Shown here one piece after another: positions 56,619-64,000 of a DNA stretch of 64,000 nucleotides; the stretch's first letter is position 1; each line of letters begins with the position of its first letter. The notes under the pieces were generated by a model. The model saw only the letters and a program-made list of their open reading frames with translations. It was not told the DNA's origin and ran no database searches. Both the position numbers and the translations under genes were made by a program. The stretch is from Calliopum simillimum (Eukaryota > Arthropoda > Insecta > Diptera > Lauxaniidae): positions 9,999,994-10,063,993 of the forward strand of contig OX638368.1 in NCBI GenBank assembly GCA_951812925.1, given 5' to 3'.

Positions 56619-58740
56619 AATTGTCCTTTTACTCAAGACCTACTAATGCTAGAAAAAATCTATTCCAATTTGAGCATTCTAAAAAACAAAATATTTCACA
56701 AAACTTTGCTGAAGTAAGCTTCTTTTAACATTCCCCTATTATTTGCGTACCAACTAAAACTTGCAACTTTCACACTTCTTTCCATTGCAATCAATGTTTC
56801 TGTTTACTTGCGCTCCGTTTTTACTTATACTTTTCATAGCGTATGAGGTTATATGTTAGTTAAGGTCATTAAAAAGATAAGAAAATTAAACATAATTAAA
56901 TTAAGTAGATGGCCTTTTCTTGGAATTGGAGGAGTTCAGCTTAAAAAATCATTGTATCCAAGACTAAAATTTCTAAGCTGAGTACATGCACTTTTATGGC
57001 TGCCAACGATGGTACTGAAAATATTGTTTGGGAATGAAATTAAAGCATCATGAAAGTATGTAACAAAGAAAGATATTGATAAAGTCACTGCAAGAAATTG
57101 CACTTAGCTACTTTAATCCATGTAAAAGTATCATCTCAATATGACAAAGCATGAAAAAACGAATAAAGAAAATCACTTCCTTTTACTTTAGTTTTCGCAA
57201 TATTTAATAAACACGTAGTCATAACTGCTTGAAAATTGTGATAGTTTAAAAAAAAATAACAAAAAAGTCTTCCACAAAAATAGTTTGGCATAAATGTTCA
57301 AAATTACATTTAACAAAAACCAACTTTCCACAATTGTTCTTAAGAAAAAGAAAATATCAAAAAATCTTAAACACACGATTTGTTTAATTTTTTTGAAAAT
57401 GTAACTATAACCCTCATTTACACGCTATAACAGCTCCTTTTTACTTATCTTTCATTCTTTCCTTTATAACTTTCCTGTGCAACATTTGGTAGCGAGTCCT
57501 CGTTGAGCTTTCATAAGAGAAAACCCAAAACTTTTACAGAAAAACTTGAAGTTTTTGGTTTTTGTACTTTTTTTTCTTGTACATTTTGTCGACCATCACT
57601 GCAGTTTAATATCTCACACTCATGCAACAATGAAAAATATCTCAATTTTGTTGTAGTTACAGCCGAAATTTGGGTGGCGGTGGCAACACTACAAGCAACG
57701 CTGCATTAAGTAATTGAAAATGTTGTGTGTTCGAGTAAGTTGTAAAACTACTGCAATGATTTTAATTACATTAGAAATTAATTGCAAATGAGTGCAAAAG
57801 ATTTAAGGATTTAAACTATGGCTAAGTAATTGTATTCGAAGAATGAGACAAAGAAAGATTTAGTGTTAAAGAAAGTGATGATGGTGACAGTGTTGCCGTT
57901 TGTATAACTTACAAACGAGGTTACACAACATACAAAAAAAAAAACGCACATATAACGGATGTCCCATAATTCACGCAGATTTGAATTACATAGAAAACCG
58001 AATAACGTAATTCGATCAATATAATGTTTTCAATTTAACATCAAAAATTTAGCATCAATATGTAAACTTTGCAAGAAAGTGATCCCCAATATTGTTGATT
58101 TCTAATAAAATAGCAACCAATTCACAGTGTGGCATTACTTCTGTTCCAACTACATGGTACCAAACTTTTCACCCAAAAGTATGCTTTCTATTTGGCAACA
58201 CTAACGCAAAGTTCACAAAAACTTATGGTAAGTTTGAGAATTAAATACGACAAGATCTTTTTAGCATTTATTACGCAAAGCAAAAGTTCTAAATCGAATT
58301 AAATGCATAATTAAATAGACAATGCTCCTTTTTGGTAATGCATTCATACTTATGCAGTAGGGTTTCTTCGAAATTATAATTGCAAATTAGTTCCGTCGAA
58401 AAGTTGTTATATACCAAAGCACTATGCACGTCTGAAATATTATTACATACCATGAAATACATATTATACGGAGAAGTGATAAGATAACAAATTGCAAGAA
58501 ATATCAAGGATACTTGAATTTGAACTTAACTCGTTCCGGAAAATAATAGGAATGTATAAGAATCATAAGTTTTGTTAAAACTTTTAATTTAAAAACTAAT
58601 TGAAGCATTTCAGGAAAGCTAATAAGTTATATTTTAAGCAAAATATCTTTGAAAATATTAAATTCTGCAAATTACACTTAAGAGCATTTTCGTTTGAAAT
58701 TTAATTCTCTACAAAATTCTGCTATGAGAATATTATCACC
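56619..58740. other. Intergenic DNA, no gene seen
   Basis: It includes an isolated GATGTCCCATAATTCACGCA fragment (about 57957), a terminus of the element family at 42.9 kb. The rest is AT-rich with short frames that I do not recognise. Confidence 0.45.
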
Positions 58741-58754
58741 TGACTGGCATTATT

Positions 58755-60305
58755 TTTTCCGCAATAATTTTCGACTTACTCAAGATTTTCCCACTTTCTC
58801 AAGATTTTTCGAATTTCATAAAATTTTCGCTTTTCTTAAGATTATCCGGCTTTTGAAAAATTTTTCGAATATATCAAGATTTTCCGACTTTCTCAAGATT
58901 TTCCGACTTTCTCAACATTTTTCGACTTTCTTAAGATTATTCGACTTTCTCAAGATTTTTTCGATTTTCTTAAGATTTTTCGGCTTTTGCAAAATTTTTC
59001 GAATATATCAAGATTGTTCGAATATCTCAAAATTTTCCGACTTTCTCAAGATTTTTTGAAAATCGTAAAATTTTCGCTTTTCTTAAGATCTTCCGGCTAT
59101 TGCAAAATTTTTCGAATATATCAAGATTTTCCGACTTTCTCAAGATTATTTGACTTTCTCAAAATTTTTTCGATTTTTTTAAGATTTTTCGGCTTTTGCA
59201 AAATTTTTTTACTATGTATCAAGATTTTTCGACTTTCTTACGATTTTTTCGATTTTCTCAAGATTTTTCGACTTTCTCGAGATTATTCGATTTTCTTAAG
59301 ATTTTTCGGCTTTTGCAAAATTTTTCGAATATATCAAGATTTTTCGACTTTCTCAAAGTTTTTCGACTTTCTCACGATTTTTTCGATTTTCTCAAAATTT
59401 TTCGACTTTCTCGAGATTATTCGATTTTCTTAAGATTTTTCGGCTTTTGCAAAATTTTTCGAATATATGAAGATTTTTCGACTTTCTCAAAATTTTTTAG
59501 ATTTTCTCAAGATTTTTCGATTTTCTCAAGATTTTCCGACTTTCTCAAGATTTTTCGACATTCTCAAGATTTTTCCGAATTTCTCAAAATTTTCCGACTT
59601 TCTCAAGATTTTCCCACATTCTCAAGATTTTTTGAACATCATAAAATTTTAGCTCTTCTTAAGATTTTCCGGCTTTTGCAAAATTTTTCGAATAAATCAA
59701 GATTTTTCGACTTTCTCAAGATTTTTTCGATTTTCTCAAGATTTTCCGACTTTCTACAGATTTTTTCGACTTTCCCAAGATTTTTTCGGCTTTCTCAAGA
59801 TTTTTTCGATTTTCTCAACATTTTCCGACTTTTGCAAAATTTTTCGAATAAATAAAGATTTTTCGACCTTTCAAGATTTTTCGAGTTTCTTAAGATTTTT
59901 CGAATTTCGTAAAATTTTTCGATTTTCTTAAGTTTTCCGGCTTTTGCAAAATTTTCCAAATATATCAAGATTTTTCGACTTTCTCAAGATTTTCCGACTT
60001 TCTCAAGATTTTTCGACTTTTTCAAGATTTTTTTGATTTTCTCAAGATTTTCTGACTTTTTCAATATTTTTCGACTTTCTCAAGATTTTTTGAAATGGTA
60101 AAACTTTCGATTTTCTTAAGATTTTCCAGCTTTTGCAAAATTTTTTCGAAAGTTCAAAGATTTTTCGACTTTTTCAAGATTTTCGACATTCGCAAAATTT
60201 TTGGCAAGTTCTTAAAATGTTTTTACGTTTCCGATGTCATTCGGCTTTTAAAAAGTTTTTTGACATTTTTCGACTTGCTCAAAATTTTTTGACTTTCTCG
60301 ACGTT
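58755..60305 (+). repeat. About 18-bp minisatellite with higher-order structure, array C
   Basis: Roughly 85 units of TTTTTCGACTTTCTCAAGA-type sequence. A marker pair, CGGCTTTTGCAAAATTTTTC followed by GAATATATCAAGA, recurs at about 58848, 58980, 59094, 59188, 59308, 59448, 59668, 59828, 59939 and 60129. This gives a loose higher-order period of 95-220 bp. The long plus-strand frames (for example 59196-59855, rich in FLRFSQDF) are products of the repeat, not genes. Confidence 0.92.
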
Positions 60306-60724
60306 AGCTTATAATCTGGGGGTACAGAAATCGAAAAAAATCGTAAAGCACCCAAATATGGGAGAGCTATGAGTATGGTGGTAAAGTTGATAAAAGTGGT
60401 AGGTATATATTATATATAAAAAGTCTTACTATTCACTCACCATTTTACATATTTTTTATAGGAAACACAGCAAGCATTTTGAAGCGATAGCATAAAATGA
60501 AATCTGCAAGAGAAGAAAATGAAATTTGTTAATAAAAATCACCACTGACTCATACACAACTACTAAGATGCATAGAAAAATTTAATAAATTTCTCAGCAT
60601 TTTCCCACAAATAAAAGAAAAAAACAAAATCATACGCTTTAAAGTAACCTGACGCGGAAGTAAAGCAAACACTTTCAAATTATTTGTCATTTATAGGATA
60701 ACACACATAATATAGTACCCAAAC

Positions 60725-60755
<31 letters not shown>

Positions 60756-62940
60756 ATGGCTATGCCAAACTGGAAATTGCCAAATTACAAGACCATACAG
60801 TAGCAGCAACAACAATAAAGCCAATTACTTCCGTTTCCTGTTAAGCAGTAGCATCCAACAACAATAACAACCGAATTCAATTCAATATCGCACGTATTTA
60901 TTTTTACTTTGTAGCGCATTTACTAACAAAAATGAAACTGCAAAATACACCAACATATACATAAAAACACATACTCGCAAGGGCTTACACTTACGCTAAC
61001 TGATACAATAGCAAACAATACACAGACATAAATACACACAAAGCTACACAATGGAAAGCACAATTGTCTGTCTTTTTAGATTTTCAAATTGATGTGAAAT
61101 TGAAACGCACACATTAAACCAAACCCCTGCTCTCTTCCTCATACATACTTAGTATTACGTATACAATCGGCAAATCCGTTGTAGTGAATTTCATCCCAGG
61201 TGGCCGTGATTGGCGTATTTGGAAGCGTTTGTGTTTGTTTAGTACTCAATGTTTGCAAAAGGGGAGATTTTGAGATATTTAATTTTTTGTAAAATATTTT
61301 TTTTGAAAAAATTTTTCGAAATACAACCTCACTAGAATTTTAGAAAATAACCCGAAAAAAAATTCATAAAATATCATTTGAAACAAAATTGACATTTGAT
61401 GATATTGACGGAGAGTTTGGGCATTTTGTAAACATAAAGCTCTGTAACGATTGTTTTGATATAAGACAATTAAAGCTTTGAGTTATAAAATATTTTTAGT
61501 TCTTTATTTACTTCAAATCCAATTTATTTATTTTGTTCTTGTAACAATGTTTGCTTCCCTACTTAGATATATAATTATAAACTCTGTATTCTTTACTCCG
61601 ACATGTCTTAATCTGATGATTCCTTCTGTATCAGTCTTTCCGAAGAATCTGTTCGTGCTACCGTTTCTCGCTAGCACTCAGGTGTTGGTTCATCCTCATC
61701 CATGTACATAGTTGTCTGATTTTCTTTTACGACAGAAATAAAGTCTTTGATTATTCGTTGCACGGCGGTTTTTACCAAACCAGAAATGTAATTTTTAGTA
61801 CACTAGCTACTCTCTACAGAATTCCATTCTTCAGATACCAATATTATTTTTAATTCAATATGAATGTTGCCCGATCAAATGCAACGTTGGAACTGCCTGT
61901 ACTCTGTTTTTGTAGTCTGAAGTTTTTTATTAAACTTTCGAAATAGTGGTATACAGCCATTTCATGCCTAGTGTAACAAGATTTGCCACATATTTTTTTT
62001 TGGAAAGAAGACAAAGCTATCTTACATAAGAATCTTATAAAAGACGGTATCTTTACCGGCTTAAGAGTTATAACTTTTTTTAACAAGACGAGTTTTATAA
62101 CTCGAAAAATGATCAGTTTCTGAACTGTCAACATAGCCAAGACTTAAGGCGTCTTCTGTTGGTAATCAAACAACATGCTATTTTCCTGGCGATTTGATCT
62201 ACCGTTGCATTGTCTTCAATAACCCCATATCCCCGTATCCAAATAGTAGCAACTTAGTTCGGGTTATTAGTCCAATGAGAAGTTGAAACACATCTATATT
62301 AATAGCGATCTTTTTTCAAAAAATGTTGAGGGTTATATCATCGCTTTAGTGTCTAAAAGAATATATAATTTATTTACCTCAAAACTGTCCCAACTCAAAA
62401 AATGTGCGATTTTGCAGAAAAGGACTTTAAATTTTTTTCGCAAGAGAATATGTTTCTTCTCATGTCGTGGAGTACAAAATATTAATGTGAAATTTTCACA
62501 AAATATGAAGCATGATATGACGAATAATTCTGCATTGTCATTTTTTTTTTTTTTTTTTGTGTTTTGTGCAAGTAATTTTACACAATACCTATCACTAGAA
62601 ACAAAAATCGGATTTAACTTAATTTTTGCCCAAGGCTTGTCATCATGTTTTAGCATACGTACTAATAATATATCTACAACTCAAAGGCTTTTATTTTTTA
62701 TACCTTTTTCGTTGAAATTTTCTATTCTACCCATATCGATACCTAAGCATTCCTATAATCCACACAGAAAAAACAAGCCAATGCTTTGTAACATTTCACT
62801 CGAAATACGATTCCACTTATCTACTTTTTCCTCCACAACGGATACCATAAAATTTCAAATGAATAGCGAAGCGCAACAGCTACACACGCAGTTGGCAGCA
62901 ACTTGCTTATTTTACACAAAATTTTGTTGTGAACTTTTTG
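60306..62940. other. Intergenic DNA with (CA)n; one unidentified coding-like fragment
   Basis: A (CA)n run lies at about 60733-60757. CAA/ACA-rich tracts fill 60780-61060. On the minus strand about 61690-61800 reads SGLVKTAVQRIIKDF, then TTMYMDEDEPTPEC before a stop; the composition looks like real protein, but the frame is broken and I recognise no family. The 251-codon plus frame at 62283-63038 spans a poly-T run and a transposon end and is rejected as a gene. Confidence 0.45.
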
Positions 62941-62946
62941 GCAATA

Positions 62947-63260
62947 CCCAAGGGGAAAAGAAGCGCTTCAAAAAGCCTTCCAAAGTGCTTCTATTAAGAA
63001 GAACCATTCTTTTTTTTAATTTTTTTAATGTTGCATGATCTAAAGCTTACCGCAGTCTTACGGAAAAGGGCCTTTTGAAGAGCTTATTTATAATGCAGCG
63101 GCAAGCATTTTTTCAATTACAAAAAAAAAAAAACCAACTGACCGCAGAAGGAATCGAACCGAGAACCGTCAGAGTGATGAACAGAAATATATTATTTTTA
63201 TTTACAATTTCAAACTTATTAGACTTCTATACTACTGACCAATATGATTAAAAGGTATAA
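62947..63260 (-). mobile_element. CCAAGGGGAAAA-ended composite element, copy 3, reverse orientation, incomplete
   Basis: Starts CCCAAGGGGAAAAGAAGCGC, the right terminus of the family in reverse. The reverse complement of 62947-63107 aligns with 20.70-20.89 kb: the GCTTACCGCAG and GCAGCGGCAAGC hairpin arms, AATAAGC, ATGCAACATTAAAAA and AGAA. Beyond it is a minus-strand tRNA-like module with B box GGTTCGATTCC at 63160-63150 and an A-box-like GGTCAGTAGTATAGAAG near 63243-63226. The opposite terminus is not seen before the window ends. Confidence 0.7.
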
Positions 63261-63341
63261 AAATTGGAATTTAAGAAAATGTCTCTGCAAACAGAATTTG
63301 ATATTCGAGTGCTTTCTACACCCTTACAAAGAATCATTAAC

Positions 63342-63832
63342 GGTATTCACGAAGTAGGGCAGCTAGTGTGGTAAAAGGGTAAAAGAGCAAAACTGCTCTA
63401 AACAACAAAAAAATACATTTAAGAAATTTAGCTACAAGTTAGCTCTTTTGCTACTCAAAACAATTGAGTAAATTTGAATAACTTTTCTGCTTCAGCAAAA
63501 TGTGTCAGAATTATGTTGACATTTTTGTTTAAATAAAGTTAAATTTTTTTTTTTTTTCCAAATTAAAATAAAATGGACCGGCAAAAGGAAAAGCGTAAAG
63601 CTAACATTCTGTTGGACAGCTAATGGATTTTTTTCATTCTTCCGTGGCACGTATTTTCATAAATTTTGATTCATAAATTTTGACACAAAAATTTTTTATT
63701 TTTCAAAAGTAAACAAAAACCAGCTGATTTCGTAGATCTTTCGCAATGATGCTATTCAGTCATTCACTAACTTGGCTTACACTATGCTATTTAGCTCATC
63801 TTCCCTGCCAGTTGCCCAACTTCGTGAATACC
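63342..63832. mobile_element. TIR element of about 0.49 kb
   Basis: The left end GGTATTCACGAAGTAGGGCA and the reverse-complemented right end GGTATTCACGAAGTTGGGCA agree with one mismatch, plus a few further positions. No coding content and no clear target duplication. Confidence 0.75.
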
Positions 63833-63937
63833 ACTATTATGTATTCAATGTCAATTCAATTAAATAAAAATCGAAACAAAAAAAAGGAATATAAAAAAAT
63901 AAAACAAAAGCATAAAGTTCCGGTGTTCTGATCTTTC

Positions 63938-64000
63938 GCGCAGGGTACTTTTTTTTTTTTTTGGTCTGTGCACAGGACTACAAAAAAAAATTCCCTGCGC
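63938..64000. repeat. 63-nt hairpin or start of an inverted-repeat element at the window edge
   Basis: GCGCAGGG at 63938-63945 pairs with CCCTGCGC at 63993-64000. A T-run and GGTC on the left face GGACTAC and an A-run on the right around a TGTGCACA centre. The window stops exactly at the arm, so it may be part of a larger element. Confidence 0.7.

Noticed and set aside
58694..60372. Several overlapping frames of 120-219 codons rich in FLRFSQDF
   Set aside because: They are translations of the 18-bp minisatellite; overlapping frames give the same kind of low-complexity peptide.
62283..63038. A 251-codon plus-strand frame
   Set aside because: It crosses a poly-T run (Phe tract) and the end of a composite element, and shows no domain.

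Overview
The window looks like nuclear DNA from a higher fly (Diptera, Brachycera; probably a schizophoran such as a tephritid or a calyptrate; the species cannot be fixed from this sequence). The reasons are an intron-free stretch of a larval serum protein (hexamerin/arylphorin, LSP-1 type) gene, a classic TATA plus TCAGT-initiator promoter, mariner-family transposons, repeats resembling fly DINE-1/Helentron elements, and very AT-rich intergenic DNA with CAA/TTG-rich low complexity. It is a gene-poor, repeat-rich window: the only host gene I can support is the hexamerin at the left edge.

Layout. 1-1896 (minus): hexamerin missing its C-terminus at the window edge, with its promoter at 1911-1942. 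About 3.8-8.6 kb: DINE-like repeat and several minisatellites, interrupted at 4673-5760 by a Tc1/mariner (DD37D-type) transposon whose open transposase frame has lost the first catalytic Asp. 8773-9683: internally deleted mariner. 11.9-14.4 kb: inverted repeat copies flanking two terminal-inverted-repeat (TIR) elements. 14.4-15.3 kb: reverse DINE-like copy. 18.5-19.2 kb: TIR element with TGTGGTATA motifs. 20.0-20.9 and 28.1-28.9 kb: two members of a CCAAGGGGAAAA-ended element family containing tRNA-like modules; a third starts at 62.9 kb. 22.6-23.9, 33.3-33.55 and 58.75-60.3 kb: arrays of an about 18-bp TTTTTCGACTTTCTCAAGA-type minisatellite. 25.6-27.26 kb: 1.66 kb of (ACGAT)n. 31.46-31.84 kb: (TGAAA)n. 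36.7-37.1 kb: mariner remnant. 37846-39091: solo LTR with a 4-bp target duplication. 39.3-40.6 kb: tRNA-like repeat in a large foldback. 41.9-43.3 kb: tandem duplication containing a TIR element. 43582-44249: another TIR element with a tRNA-like core. 47.0-47.7, 52.2-53.1, 54.7-55.1, 55.3-56.6 and 63.3-64.0 kb: further repeats and TIR elements.

There is no operon-like or multi-gene system here. The most interesting recurrent pattern is that four separate inverted-repeat-bounded elements (three families) enclose tRNA-like sequences with recognisable Pol III A/B boxes followed by T-runs. This could be a class of composite non-autonomous elements with Pol III promoters. The remaining intergenic DNA is described stretch by stretch; much of it shows nothing I can name.
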